Made by a program: the position numbers and the translations under genes. A DNA stretch of 64,000 nucleotides, taken from the NCBI GenBank assembly GCA_949825065.1, contig OX463849.1, positions 34,057,199 to 34,121,198 on the forward strand, written 5' to 3'. The DNA comes from Odontocerum albicorne (taxonomy: Eukaryota; Arthropoda; Insecta; Trichoptera; Odontoceridae). Below the pieces are notes generated by a model. The model did no database searches. It was not told the DNA's origin and saw nothing but the letters and a program-made list of their open reading frames with translations. This document shows, piece by piece, positions 30,895 to 41,189 of this stretch; the stretch's first letter is position 1; each line of letters starts with the position of its first letter.

Positions 30895-31455
30895 CTTTTT
30901 GTGGTTTATTCGAAATATCGAACTATACAACACAGTCAAAATTTGGCTAGATGATAGTTCACAATAGTATTTTGGTGCCAACTTTGATGTATGGGAGTGC
31001 GACGTGGATGTGGAAAAAAGACTAAAAGGAGCCGAATAAATGTTGTAGAAAAGCGTGTATTGTGAAGAACACATGGAGTGACAATGTATGACAGAATACG
31101 AAATAAAGTGATAAGGGATGAGTCGGAACTCAAGGTTGATGTGTTCAATAAGATGAAGAAGAGTACGTTGAAATAGTTTGGGCATGTGGAACAAATTAAT
31201 AAAGAAACACTGACAAAACAGAAATTTTGTGAACCTGAGTGGTAGGCGTGTGAGAGGAAGATCAATGAAAGTGTGATTAGATTACGTGAATGATATTCTG
31301 AAATAAGGAAACGTAGTTAGTTAGAGAAATCGTAAAAGTTGTATGGATATGGAAGAGGCTCAGGATGTGTCTAGAGATAGGAAAGTATGACGCTTGGTCC
31401 TCTCTGCCCACCCCGACAGGGAAATGGTATGATGGTATTTATGTATTGCATACCA
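30895..31455 (+). mobile_element. LINE family C, C-terminal copy with 3' end
   Basis: Sense frames show VPTLMYGSATWMWKK, then TMYDRIRNKVIRDESELKVD, LKxFGHVEQINKETLTK, GRRVRGRSMK and SPLCPPRQGN, in correct order with stops between. The 3' terminus reads CACCCCGACAGGGAAATGGT, ATGATGGTATTTATGTA. Reverse frames at 30883 and 30936 are shadows. Confidence 0.9.
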
Positions 31456-31481
31456 CAATCTAATATGTATGAAAATATCTC

Positions 31482-31770
31482 GAGAGGTTCATGTTGCACT
31501 GGACTTCTGTGCAAAAGAGCGTCGGTTTGAACCCCGCGCTGTGCTTATCCCCTCTAATGACGCAGGCACTTTTGCTTTTGATCGTCTTACTTTAGTGTAC
31601 AGTCGGATCCAGTGCAGTGGCCGGTGAATTTGCTGGTGTGCAACGACCCACTCACTTACAGAAAAAAACAAAACTCCACAATAAAAAGAATGAAACAAAA
31701 CTCCACGACGCAATTTCGATTTTCAATTGAATTGACGTTGATATGGCGAGGAGACGACTAGCAAAGATGA
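31482..31770 (+). mobile_element. SINE family A, copy 3
   Basis: The head TCATGTTGCACTGGACTTCT, GTGCAAAAGAGCGTCGGTTT and GAACCCCGCGCTGTGCT retains a B-box-like GGTTTGAACCC. The body has GTCGGATCCAGTGCAGTGG and GTGTGCAACGACCCACTCAC, and the end GGCGAGGAGACGACTAGCAA. AACAAAACTCCACRA is present twice. It ends ~165 bases upstream of the candidate host exon. Confidence 0.85.
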
Positions 31771-31930
31771 TTACGATAACAATATCAAACCAGTGAATTG
31801 CATGTAAAGTCACAAAAATTAAAATAAGTTGAGTGTAATGATAGGAAGACGTTGACTGCGGCTTGACTGACGGCCGACGGTGATTGCGTATTTCCCCACA
31901 TTCTCTTAAGCATATTATTATGTTTATATT

Positions 31931-31934
31931 GCAG
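31931..31934 (+). promoter_or_regulatory. Possible splice acceptor upstream of the coding exon
   Basis: TATTATTATGTTTATATTGCAG is too AT-rich for certainty but fits an insect polypyrimidine/T-rich tract plus CAG; the exon would begin at 31935. The alternative is that the transcript starts upstream, within the CpG-rich stretch at 31845-31895. Confidence 0.45.
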
Positions 31935-31977
31935 ATTGAAGTGAAAAGCAGTTGAGACAAAGATATAAAACAGCAAG

Positions 31978-32236
31978 ATGGAATCGGGCGGTATTGTTCG
32001 TACGATTATTCTGATCGGTTTATTCATGGTGCTGGTCTGCGACTATTCTACGCTGATAGTCCAGATGTACAACTCCTTCAGCAACAGTAACCACTCGCAG
32101 GCGTTCTTCGCGGACGACGATGGCGAGAGCGGTCAGCACAACATCAATATCAGGAGGAACCCCACCACTTTCAGAGACGACAAGACTAACTTGGACATTG
32201 ATGCTGATTTGGACTTCAACAAGCTCAATCTTTTCG
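31978..32236 (+). CDS. First coding exon of an unidentified membrane or secreted protein
   Basis: The frame begins ATG in AGCAAGATGG and gives 86 full codons plus one base before a GT donor at 32237 (TTCG then GTAAGC), so the intron phase is 1. The N-terminus MESGGIVRT is followed by a hydrophobic segment (IILIGLFMVLVCDYSTLIV, residues ~10-28). This is either a signal peptide or a type II signal anchor. After it comes a hydrophilic, acidic, Asn/Asp-rich stretch (FADDDGESGQ, then NLDIDADLDFNKLNLF). Codon third positions are C/G-rich, unlike the AT-rich chance frames around it; this is the main evidence that it is real. The frame beyond the donor ends within 10 codons. No domain or family is recognised, and no later exon is identified in the window. 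Confidence 0.65.
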
Positions 32237-32242
32237 GTAAGC
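32237..32242 (+). promoter_or_regulatory. Splice donor
   Basis: GTAAGC directly after the last well-biased codon, with AT-rich intron-like sequence following. It differs from the consensus at the exon side (CG instead of AG). Confidence 0.6.
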
Positions 32243-32820
32243 AAATTTTTTTCTTAGATCAATAGATTACGTTTGATTTACTTGTAAATATTCCCACTTT
32301 TTCGTTGTTTCAATTAAATTGTGCCGATTTTTTTGCTGGGAATTGTTAAATATCACGAGTGGCTCAACTCAATCTTGTTGAAGTGTTTATATGTGAATTT
32401 CGAGAATGTAAGTCAAATGTGTCAGAATAATTAGCCTAGTGAGACGACAAATTTAGACTTAGACCATTTAGTTCGATCTCACAACCACCCACCCTGATAT
32501 GGGAGACAAAATGATAGTACCCATGCAGCTACCTGCAAGAAAACGAAGTAATGCACGAGTATGTACGGATAACTAAGGATATTTGGAACGTCCTTGTTTT
32601 CCAGAACCCGACCTTTGTTGTATAGTGCATATTTTGTCTAAGCCATCCATGTAGTGATTAACTTTATTTTATAACTCAATCGAGATCGGTTCCAAGCTGG
32701 GCCAGGAAGAATCGATTATTGTTAAAATTCGCATCAATTTTATCTAAAAAAATCTTCAAATTTACACAGTGCCACTTTTATTTAAAAGTTTAAAAATTCA
32801 TATGTTCATGGTTGAGCGTT
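32243..32820. other. Probable intron, no further exon seen
   Basis: AT-rich, no repeat match, and no well-biased open frame with flanking splice sites was found. Confidence 0.4.
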
Positions 32821-32824
32821 ATGT

Positions 32825-33140
32825 CCCCTGATGATCTGGAACCGAATGAATGATTAGCTTTCACTCCTCCCGGTTCTAAGTCATCAGGAGTGCAGTATCC
32901 AATGAGTAACTAACTAGTCATCCGTTTCATTTGTTCCATCCACCTTGCTGGAAAGCGTCCTCTTTCTCGCCATCACTCAGTCACCACCTTCTCCAAACTA
33001 TTCTTTGTGTTCTGATGACATGTCTGAAGTATGACAATATTCTCTCCTGTCTGTCGTTGACGCCCCTATTTTTACGTTTAGTTTCTGAAGGATGGACCCT
33101 TGTGCTTTTTGCCCGTCTATGGAACATTTCAAAAACACTC
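32825..33140 (-). mobile_element. LINE C-terminal fragment, another family
   Basis: Read reverse, NRRERILSYFRHVIRTQRI and, shifted, RGRFPARWME correspond to a 'RRxxRILxFFGHVxR...GRSPARWxDQ' C-terminal block. Before its end, CCTGATGATCTGGAACCG and CGGTTCTAAGTCATCAGG form an inverted repeat (32828-32889). The forward frame 32931-33158 is its shadow. It lies in the presumed intron. Confidence 0.65.
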
Positions 33141-33724
33141 AGCTTATATATTTTTTAAATTTATTTGTAATTTGATATATTAAATAAAAAGTATTTAACA
33201 ACCTTCGATTTATAACCGATACTGGAAAGAAAAAAACATAAGTGATTAAATTATGTCTCAAATGAACATTTATCTTTATAATTGTGGAAGTATTTTACAG
33301 CTTATTGTAATTTATTTGATTATTAGATTTTAAAAAAAGTTACAAAAAGATTTATAAAATCTTTGCACTTTGTGATTCATACGTGTAGTTTTTATTTTAA
33401 TTATTCTTTTATCTTTCATTTTTTACTCAAGTAACACATTTTACTCTTTTATTACTAAATTTCAAGGTTTAAAGAAAATGTATGTAGTTTGTTTTTATCA
33501 ATTTATTTTTTTCTATTCACTTCAGTATATAACATACGAGTATATCTAAAATATGTGGTAATAAAGAAATCTCTTAAAATTTGGGAACATTTATATTTTT
33601 TAAGGGAGTATTTAAATCTTCTCCAATTCCCTAAGTACTTATTATTCTATAATATTTCAGGTAATTGTTTGAGTAACTCGTACAAAGAAATTAATTGTAA
33701 AATCAAAATCAAATTATTTTAATT
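33141..33724. other. AT-rich, no gene seen
   Basis: The forward frame 33489-33722 is AT-driven and unrecognised. Confidence 0.45.
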
Positions 33725-34060
33725 GAAGTCGGGGCGTCGTCTTTGCTGGACCTCGTAGTTGAGGATCTACTCGCCATTACAATAAAAATTCTGTTGAAAA
33801 GCGAAGCTGTGCCGAGGAATTTGTATTTTTAAATAAATGAGGCACTGCACACCACCATAAATACCTACCACGCCGCTGAATTGGCTTCGATGGCACACCG
33901 AAGAATTGATATGACCGAAGTCATAGGTATTCTTATATCCCAAAATACTAGGCGTAAAAAATACCTGTGCCATTCGAGGAGAGTAGCACAGTGCGGGACT
34001 CGCATCGGTGACCTTCCGCACGAAAGTCCAGTGTGTAACTACCATGTACCTCAATCACGG
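33725..34060 (-). mobile_element. SINE family A, copy 4, reverse
   Basis: Forward reading gives GGACCTCGTAGTTGAGGATC, AAAGCGAAGCTGTGCCGAGG, ATATGACCGAAGTCATAGGT, GGAGAGTAGCACAGTGCGGG, ACTCGCATCGGTGACCTTCC and GCACGAAAGTCCAGTGTGTA. These are the reverse of all SINE A blocks including the head. Open frames 33767 (reverse) and 33881 (forward) belong to it. Confidence 0.85.
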
Positions 34061-34955
34061 GTAATGAATGTATCGATTCCTTGGCATAGGACACATGTTC
34101 AACCGGTCAAACCCTATCTCATTTTTCTCATCCATTGACTGATCGTTTAAATTAATATTATTATTAAATATAATTTAATTCTCATTATTTATTAAGAAAA
34201 CAAAATGAAGAATCAAATTCTGCAACTAAAATTAACCATTTTTATTTCATTAAATAATGGTTAGAAAGTAGAATTAATATCTCTTATGAATTATGCTATA
34301 AGAATTTATCGAATGAGATATAACTCTTTGTTAGAGACGGATGATATAAGAACGATTTGGAAAGGAATCTTTTGATAGTTTATTGAGAGAATGAGTTGGG
34401 AAGACTAAAAAAATCATTTGTCTGAAATTAATGGAGAGACAAGACAGTCTGACCGAGAAAATGTTATAGTTGGGAAGTTGCAATTTAAGAAAAGTTGAGT
34501 AGTAAAATTCTGTTTCTCGGATTTCATTACAACAAATACTCTTTAGTGTTATACTTTTCTCTGTGTTTTTATGTAAAATTTTATTGCATACAGAATAACC
34601 TGATGACAATGTCTCTCAACCAACGATTACGATTGACTAACCCTCGTAATCCAGTATGATTGTCAGCCATCTTGTGGAAGGAAGACGTCTGTACGTGTAA
34701 CGGTTTATAGTACGTACGCTGTTGCACTTCAGCACGCATATATTGATGACAGCTCAATTCCAAAGTTCTGATGACAAAAAGCTTAAACTTCAAAGACGAT
34801 CGGCATGTTTAAACTGCTGCAGTCTTTCGTTAGACAGAGTTTTATACGTAGTTATTTTTGTCTGATTTTCAAAAGTGCTTTAAGAAGTTTTTGGTACGTA
34901 GCTTATAAGCTGAAGAAAAATATAAATTCAGATGTAAAACGGTCTAAGATTAAAA
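34061..34955. other. No gene seen
   Basis: AT-rich. A short GCCAACCAACG-like trace near 34600-34625 recalls a SINE B tail but is too short to call. Reverse frames at 34331 and 34581 have no recognised domain. Confidence 0.4.
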
Positions 34956-34964
34956 TACTCCGGA

Positions 34965-35048
34965 AGTGAAACTGTTAGGAATCGAATGCGGGGCGCCCGT
35001 TTTGCTTTTCTTGAATGCTAACCATTAGTCTACGGACACTAACGAAGC
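34965..35048 (-). mobile_element. tRNA-like SINE head of another family
   Basis: Read reverse: GTGTCCGTAGACTAATGGTT (A-box-like), then after AGCATTCAAGAAAAGC the B-box-like CATTCGATTCC. No body attached. Confidence 0.45.
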
Positions 35049-35059
35049 AAATAACTAGA

Positions 35060-35212
35060 AAGTTTTCTTAAAAAGGGTTTCCAGTCTGGTTTTTACATAA
35101 TGCTTCTTTAGCATCGTTCAACCAACCAGATTGATGTTAAAAAGGTGTTATGTAAAAACCAGTCATGAACCCATTCGTAAATGGGTATTAGCAACTAAGC
35201 CACGGAGTTCGT
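35060..35212 (-). mobile_element. SINE family B, scrambled
   Basis: Contains CATCGTTCAACCAACCAGAT and TGATGTTAAAAAGGTGTTAT (tail side), ATGAACCCATTCGTAAATGG and CTAAGCCACGGAGTTCGTCA (reverse head). A preceding piece GGTTTCCAGTCTGGTTTTTA is inverted relative to GTAAAAACCAGTCATGAAC, giving a small foldback. Confidence 0.65.
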
Positions 35213-35504
35213 CAATGTGATATACTCGTATAAAGTATAACATAAAGTAAATTTAAAAAAAAATAAAGAAATGATCTGAAAAATATTAGTTTTGTCCAAA
35301 CCTTTTGATGGCATCTGATCAACCTAGTATCATATTGGTTCAGGAGAAACCTATATTGATGTTAATATTTTTCTTGTATACCTTTATTTTTGCTATAAAT
35401 AAACGAAATTTATATTTATCAAAGGTTTCAACTTTAACTTTGTGGACCAATGTTTGAATATTGAACGATAAATTACTTTGTTATTACACTAATTACACTA
35501 GCAT
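35213..35504. other. No gene seen
   Basis: AT-rich spacer. Confidence 0.35.
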
Positions 35505-35850
35505 TCCGCCTGAAGAGAGCCTCGGCATAGAAATACAAAAAGCTTATGATAGGCATGCAGCGATCGGAAACAAAGTAAATGGGGCTCTGAAATGTAAATA
35601 CTCGATTTGGACAGTATTATAATCTGCTAGGATGATAGTCACCTTTAGATTTCAATACCAACTTTGATGTATGGGAGTAAAACGTGGAAGTAGAAAAATA
35701 CTCAAAGGAGCCGTATAAATGTGTGCACTGAGTAAACGCAAAGTATTTGTGGCATGATAGGAAAACCTTTTGCTCTACCGTACGTACCCCAACGTATCCG
35801 TACGTACCCCATACGTACCCCAACAGGGAATTTGTGTGATGGTATGTATG
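35505..35850 (+). mobile_element. LINE family C copy with internal deletion
   Basis: CTAGGATGATAGTCACCTTT, CCAACTTTGATGTATGGGAG and TGGAAGTAGAAAAATACTCA match 30950-31040 (the 'PTLMYGS' block). Then, after a jump, CCCCAACAGGGAATTTGTGT, GATGGTATGTATGTG gives the 3' end. Between them CGTACCCC is repeated (35776-35822). Confidence 0.8.
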
Positions 35851-35944
35851 TGTAATTAATTAATAATGACAAAATAGTACATATGACGAAATGTATACGA
35901 GGCAAAGACAGTGTTTCGTGCATAATATAATATAAAGATCTGTC

Positions 35945-36110
35945 TTCTAAACTTTGTAGAAGCTAAAAGTAACGTGCCAATTCATAGGTTATACCTCCAT
36001 ATTACTAGGTGTATAAGTGTCGTTCGGTGGAAATATCACTGAGCAGGGTTTGATTCAGTGACCTTCCGCGTGGAAGTTCAGTGCATTATGGTGCAACAAT
36101 GCATCTCAAG
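35945..36110 (-). mobile_element. SINE family A fragment, copy 5, reverse
   Basis: CATAGGTTATACCTCCATAT, TACTAGGTGTATAAGTGTCG, AGCAGGGTTTGATTCAGTGA and CCTTCCGCGTGGAAGTTCAG are the reverse of the head and 5' body. Confidence 0.75.
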
Positions 36111-36474
36111 TATGCGTTTATATATTCAAACAAAACCATAAAATGGTAAGCATATTGAAACGAAATCGAAAATAAGAATGACTGTAAATAATTATATTCA
36201 GAATTATTGTTCGCAAAACCTTGGTAACAGGACAATCATTTTTCATTGGCAAATTCAATGGTCGTGAAAAACTGAAACCTTCAGCTGTATAAAAAGTGTG
36301 CATTTTGTTTAGAAATAATGCTCTTGATTGCATCTCCTCAAGCGGAACTATAAGATGCTAGTCATATTCCTCTGAAATAGGGTTACCAACTGTTTCAGTA
36401 CGGTTATAAAATGTTTTATGACACCTGTTACCTCATGAGCGTTATTAAGTGTTGGACAGTTAATTATAATACTA
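36111..36474. other. No gene seen
   Basis: The reverse frame 36118-36333 is unrecognised. Confidence 0.35.
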
Positions 36475-36735
36475 GTGTAAGTCCACTTCTAAAAACTCTA
36501 CATTGGCTTAAGTGTAGCGAACGCATTTTGTGTAATTGCATTCAAGCCCCTTGATGGGATGTTTGCATTGTATCTTTCGATTCTATGTCTGAGAGATGTT
36601 CCGTCGGTGAGAAGTAAAACTATTAGGTCCATTTCGTCTTCATCGAACGAATGGAACTTTTACTTTTGCAGTTTATATGGCGTACAACTTTAGAAAGCAC
36701 TTGAACACAACCCTTTTTGGGTGTATTACTAAAAT
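36475..36735 (+). mobile_element. LINE family K (CR1/L2-like) C-terminal fragment
   Basis: VSPLLKTLHWLKCSERILCN and related frames correspond to 'HITPLLKxLHWLPxxxRIxxK...LCxFKxxNG..P.YL'. Later bases encode LRSISSSSNEWNFYFCSLYG and FRKHLNTTLF. It is the same family as 62960-63312 (GTCCACTTCTAAAAACTCTA versus GTCCGCTTCTAAAAAGTCTA). Frameshifted. Confidence 0.75.
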
Positions 36736-36894
36736 GTATGATTTTATTGTATATGAACATTACAAATGCATTACTGTTACAAATTCGTCTTTTGTTGGTA
36801 ATTTTTCATAAGTTTTCTTAACAAATGTGTTTCCGAAACATATGTAGATTCGGGAAAGTGTTTTTAGTGACTGCAGTCGCCACCTTCCTACTCT
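36736..36894. other. No gene seen
   Basis: AT-rich spacer. Confidence 0.3.
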
Positions 36895-37015
36895 TACGCT
36901 CAACTAAGAGATATTTACCGAGTAAAAAATTTAATCTGTCAAAAATAATGAGTTCGAAGGCTTGAAGAGAGTCTTTTCTCTACACTGTGATATATAAATT
37001 GTCCTTTTATTATAA
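36895..37015 (+). mobile_element. Family D repeat, decayed
   Basis: AATAATGAGTTCGAAGGCTT, GAAGAGAGTCTTTTCTCTAC and ACTGTGATATATAAATTGTC match the 3' end of D at 20755-20832; the centre is degraded. Confidence 0.55.
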
Positions 37016-37034
37016 CTCAGAACAGAAAAAAAAA

Positions 37035-37115
37035 CCTCCTCGGCCTCCGTGACCTAATTAATAAAATTCTCTCTTCCAATGGCAGGGGTCGATTCGAAAA
37101 CCGAGGGCTCGATAA
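37035..37115 (+). mobile_element. SINE family B head
   Basis: TCGGCCTCCGTGACCTAATT, AATAAAATTCTCTCTTCCAA and GGCAGGGGTCGATTCGAAAA. Only the tRNA-like head remains. Confidence 0.65.
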
Positions 37116-37449
37116 ATGTTCGCTCCACGCTCTTGAATCAATCAGCGAGATAGGAAGAAGACTGCATCAGTAAAATTTTATTTGTGTTTTTTTTATTTCT
37201 CCGAATTTCGTGCTCCTACATTTCAAATTTATCAAAATAAAAGAAAGAAAAAAATAGTTAAAAAAATAAATATTTTTAAAGTTTAAATTAAATCAGCGGA
37301 TTGCTTACAAACATTCTTTAGTTTTATTTTGAAGTTGGCATCTAATGTACATTGAATTACGACATAAAAAAGCATTATTAATTTTCAAATACACCTCGAT
37401 ATTTAGAAACATACAATTTTCAGTCTAATATCATGTATTATTTTCATTT
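37116..37449. other. AT-rich, no gene seen
   Basis: No frame or repeat recognised. Confidence 0.4.
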
Positions 37450-37649
37450 ATTCACTTCGTACTTCAGCTCAGGAATTGATTGGGGGTCATTCTTATAGAC
37501 CTGGCTTTTCACGTAACGCTAGAGAAAATAGTCCAACGGTGTCAGATCACTTGATCTTGGTGGCCAATTAACATCACCGTTTCCGGAGATTACAATACAT
37601 AAAACAATTCAACAATTTGAACGCGTCGTTGTATTGTATACGATTCCAT
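37450..37649 (-). pseudogene. Internally deleted IS630/mariner-like transposase
   Basis: Read reverse from ATG at 37649, MESYTIQRRVQIVELFYVL is a typical N-terminus ('TxxQRVxIVExxY'). After a stop it jumps to DVNWPPRSSDLTPLDYFL and RYVKSQVYKNDPQSIPE, the C-terminal 'WPPRSPDLTPLDFFLWGYxKxxVY' block with one catalytic Asp. About 250 residues of the centre are missing, so this is an internal-deletion derivative and not a truncation. Confidence 0.8.
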
Positions 37650-37789
37650 TTTAATAAATGTCATACATTACACTTATCAAATGTCACAAGACCCAGGCAA
37701 GTTCGCGACGCTATCTGTGTTTTATCCAAGAATTAAGAAAGCCACTCAATTTGAAAGACCCTTTACAAGGTTGAAAAAGTAATTTACAT
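37650..37789. other. Possible terminal region of the deleted transposon
   Basis: TTTTAATAAATGTCATACAT and CAAATGTCACAAGACCCAGG lie upstream of the relic ATG. No inverted terminal repeat was verified. Confidence 0.3.
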
Positions 37790-38375
37790 ACGTAATTACC
37801 ATCACGCCGTTTCCTTGTCGGAGTAGGCAGAGAGAGCACCAGACATTCCTATCACGACACACATCTTTCACCTCTTCTACATCTTTACATCTCATGCCAT
37901 TCTTATGATTTTTTACATTTCCATCTTTCAAAATATAAATCATTTGATCCGACCATACTTTATTTTGTTTTCTTCTACTACGAGTTCCACTCACATCAGC
38001 GCAGTGTATTTGTTTTTTTTAGTCTTTCTTTCTTTCATCTTACTCGATACATTCGCCTTAAGTTCACATCCATCTCTGGTCACTTCAATCCGATTTCTGT
38101 CATGCATTGTCATCCCATGTATTCATCTTATTGCGCGCATTTCAACAGCATTTATTTGGTTCGTTTCAGTATTTTTTCACGCCCACGTTTCACTGTTATA
38201 CTCACTTATATTGTACTATGTTGTATTATATTATTCTTTCGTTATATACTGCACAATCTGGTAGTACACTTGGTATTCATTTTAACATCCTAAGTTTTAT
38301 ATATATTTTGCAAACCTTATTTCACCTGAATTTATTTAGTCACGCTTATGAACATTCATTAATAAAATCTTAAAC
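37790..38375 (-). mobile_element. LINE family C, long copy including 3' terminus
   Basis: ACGTAATTACCATCACGCCG, TTTCCTTGTCGGAGTAGGCA and GAGAGAGCACCAGACATTCC form the terminus. The reverse frame 37746-37994 carries RKQNKVWSDQMIYILKDG and CKDVEEVKDVCRDRNVWCSL, a well preserved C-terminal block ('W.DxVxxxLKxG...MxxxEAxxVCxDRxxWRS'). Upstream ORF2 antisense continues to ~38375. Confidence 0.9.
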
Positions 38376-38764
38376 AAAGTGTTTTTGATGTAAAATTTAA
38401 ATTGATTCAGTTAACAAAGCAGAACTAAACATATAAACAACTCTTATCAAAATAAATTAATCTACTTTATAAAAATAATTACCATCAAAATATGTTAATT
38501 TAATTAACAATTAAGCGAAATATCTTACAAAAGCCGTTCAAAATAATAATAACTTCTGTAGAAACAAAAACAAGTTCAATGTGAATAAGTTTAATTAAAT
38601 TAAACTTTATGTTAATTAATACTTTTACTTTCATACGCATTTTGAGTTACGCAATGATTAAGTAAATAATGGGAAGAAATATTACGAGATTTTATTAAGA
38701 AAAATTTGAAGTTATTGATTATCCAACTGTTTATTAACGATGTACGAGTATATCATACAATATA
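38376..38764. other. AT-rich, no gene seen
   Basis: No frame or repeat recognised. Confidence 0.4.
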
Positions 38765-38848
38765 TACATACATACTATCCCGTTATTTTCCCATCGGGGA
38801 AGGCTGAAAGAGCAGAGCGCCTGACTTTCCTATATCGATTAATATTGT
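38765..38848 (-). mobile_element. LINE family C terminal fragment
   Basis: ATACATACATACTATCCCGT, TATTTTCCCATCGGGGAAGG and CTGAAAGAGCAGAGCGCCTG. Only the outermost 3' part remains, beside the Penelope-like remnant. Confidence 0.75.
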
Positions 38849-38859
38849 GATTGGTTTTA

Positions 38860-39410
38860 TCAAATACTGTTTATTCCACTTTTTGTTATGTTATAACCCA
38901 ACCAGTTTCAAGGCTTTCACCTCATTATCAGTGGAGCACAAACAAGACTGAATTCTGTTCGAACTGGTACTGGGATACACGCTTTAACGGTAAACATTCG
39001 GGTTGAGGACTGTGGGTGAAGGGAGGGAGGAGACAATCTCGGCGAGCAGCAGAGATATTCTTGGGATATATGTGTTTGCCAGATGTTCACCTCAATGCAC
39101 TTACTTAGAAATTTCTGAACCTCTAATGTGTTCAATTTATTTCCGTTCCTACTGATATGTAAGAATTTGGCATCATCGAAAGAAAATGTATGGTTTTCAC
39201 GGTGACGATGATTAGCCATTTAAGAATAAATTAGAGGATTTGTTAAGACGGATTTATGTTCACGAAATCTCTTTTCAAAAGATTTTCCTTTGTTTTCTGT
39301 ATAGAAATTACCACAGTCAGGACATAAAAGTTTATAGTGTTTGATAAAACAAATTACAATGTCTTTAAACCTCAAGAATGCCATTGCCTTAACGATAAAT
39401 ACAATCAATT
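38860..39410 (-). mobile_element. Penelope-like element, GIY-YIG endonuclease remnant
   Basis: Read reverse from ~39330, YKLLCPDCGNFYTENKGKSF and EKRFREHKSVLTNPLIYS resemble the GIY-YIG core 'YxLxCxxCxxFYIGxTGRxFxxRFxEH', with the IGxT positions decayed to TENK. Further on, MANHRHRENHTFSFDDAKFL and RNGNKLNTLEVQKFLSK match the following 'FAxHLxxxxHxF...LEExEI' region. The element ends with GTTTATTCCACTTTTTG (38868-38884), a motif also at 60795. No RT domain is left. Confidence 0.75.
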
Positions 39411-40185
39411 AACATTATTTGTCTATGCCACATACATACACTTTCTCATACCACTTCTACGATTTCTCTGAATTGTAATTGGAAAAAAATGTTATATAAA
39501 GCAATATTCCTCAACTTGTTCCTATACTTAAGTGTTCACTCATAATTTACTAATCAAACTCTTCTTCAGTCTCCATTGCTACTACAGTCTCATTAGCGTA
39601 CAGCAATCTGCAGGATTCTCATGTCAAATAATTTTAAAATGATTCGAGAGGAGTGTCCTTTAATGACGACGATGCGAATGATATCTTAGAATCCGAATGG
39701 ATATTGGTCAAAGAACGCATAACTACCGAGGGGAAATATTTAATAACCATATGAAGACAATTCCAGCGTAATCAACTATAAAGGATATTTTTTTCAAAAA
39801 ATTTCCTGTTTATACTTGCCTTGTTAGGGACAAGTTTGCAGTTTAAGAATACATTAGCAAATCAGGTTTTAATTTTTTTTTAATAGACAATCCACCCAAA
39901 CTAGTATGATTTGTGCTGTCAACTTCAAGTCATAATGCAATTATGTGAGTAAATATATACAAAAAAAATTGCTGATTAAGTTTCAAAAATTTAACAATCG
40001 ATATATAAGTTGAAAAATTCCACGAAGAAAGAAGGAACGCAACATTCATTGGACGCCGCGGTTTTTCACTTAAATGATATCTTTTTATATTTCTTCAATT
40101 CAAATTGAAAGCACTATTTTGTATAACGCCGTTTAGAGGACGAAGTCGCATAAAGGGCGCGTTTACTTAGTAATCGAACAAATAA
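39411..40185. other. No gene; a small LINE C trace near 39428-39470
   Basis: CCACATACATACACTTTCTC and ACCACTTCTACGATTTCTCT recall family C. The rest is AT-rich. Confidence 0.4.
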
Positions 40186-41114
40186 TTCGAGGGTTATCCA
40201 GAAACTAAAGTAACAAGGGCTCCTGAGGCCGGGGAAAATTTTTTGTTTCAAAGTTGGTGCATCTGGCGTGTAGGGGGGATCTTAGCGGTCAGGTTGTTTG
40301 GTCCCGCGTGTTTGTCGACCATTTTGTTCAGTCACAGTAAATTCTTCCGATGGAGAGGTCGTCTTGCGCTCCAGCCAACTCTCTTCCATGCGATTCCCAC
40401 GCGGTCATCAGTTTTTTGATTTTGCAGAACAATACCGCCGCGAATATCCATCGGAAGCTCGTGGAAGTTTATGATAGTGATGTGATGAGTCGACAACATG
40501 TCACGACGTGGGTTAGGTTGTTCAGAGAAGGCCGTACTGATACTCACGACGAGGCAAGGCAGTGATTTCTGACGAATTTGTGCAAAAAATTGAAGAACAA
40601 GTGCGAAATGACCGCCGTGTGACGCTTGACGACCTTTACAAAGAATTTTCTGACATTTTTCAAAGTCTCCTTGGTGATATTGTGTCGGAAAAACTTGGTT
40701 ACAAGAAGTTGTGTGCGAGATGGGTGCCCAGAATGCTCACACCGGAGCACCGTCAAAATTGTGTGACCGCCGCGCGTGAAATTTTAGATCGTTTTGCACA
40801 AGAGGGAGAAGCTTTTCTGGACTTTATTATGACGAAGGATGAGACATGAATGTGTCACTACACCCCAACAATTTTTCAACGATCAGGAGGTCGAGGGAGC
40901 TGTGAAGAAGTGGCTGAAAGAGCTGGCGTCGGAGATCTATGACACTGGCATACAAAAGCTGGTGCCCCGACTACAGAAATATCTCGATCTCGACGGCAAT
41001 TACGTTGAAAAATAGTTTTATATATTTGTGAAATATCCTGCGAATTTCAATTAAATACAAGCATTTTTCAATCCTACATAAATGTTGTAACTTTACTTTC
41101 TGGATGACCCTCGA
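40186..41114 (+). mobile_element. Mariner-like element with terminal inverted repeats, internally deleted
   Basis: Left end TTCGAGGGTTATCCAGAAAC and right end, reversed, TCGAGGGTCATCCAGAAAGT define ~28-bp inverted repeats. The inner coding region retains the N-terminal DNA-binding domain and a C-terminal tail but lacks most of the catalytic core. TA lies outside both ends. Length about 930 bp against ~1.3 kb for an intact element. Confidence 0.9.
40350..40993 (+). pseudogene. Mariner-like transposase, frameshifted and internally deleted
   Basis: The first frame (40350-40565) opens MERSSCAPANSL and carries the first helix-turn-helix up to TWVRLFREGRTDTHDEARQ. A frame change at ~40562 leads to the second frame with LLGDIVSEKLGYKKL, WVPRML and FLDFIMTKDET, the last ending in the first catalytic Asp. 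A TGA stands where tryptophan is expected. The sequence then jumps to EVEGAVKKWLKELA and KLVPRLQKYLDLDGNYVEK, the family's C-terminus. Catalytic residues two and three are deleted. Confidence 0.9.
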
Positions 41115-41189
41115 TTATTTAACAAATAACATCTGACAGCGATTGCAGCATCCGAGGGAATATTTTTTAAACCCTCTTTTAGTACATAG
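41115..41189. other. Spacer
   Basis: Short unique sequence. Confidence 0.3.

Noticed and set aside
30883..31265. Reverse frames of 103 and 109 codons
   Set aside because: Shadows of a forward LINE family C copy.
32020..32244. Reverse-strand 74-codon frame over the candidate exon
   Set aside because: Shadow frame of the forward coding sequence, without start context or domain.
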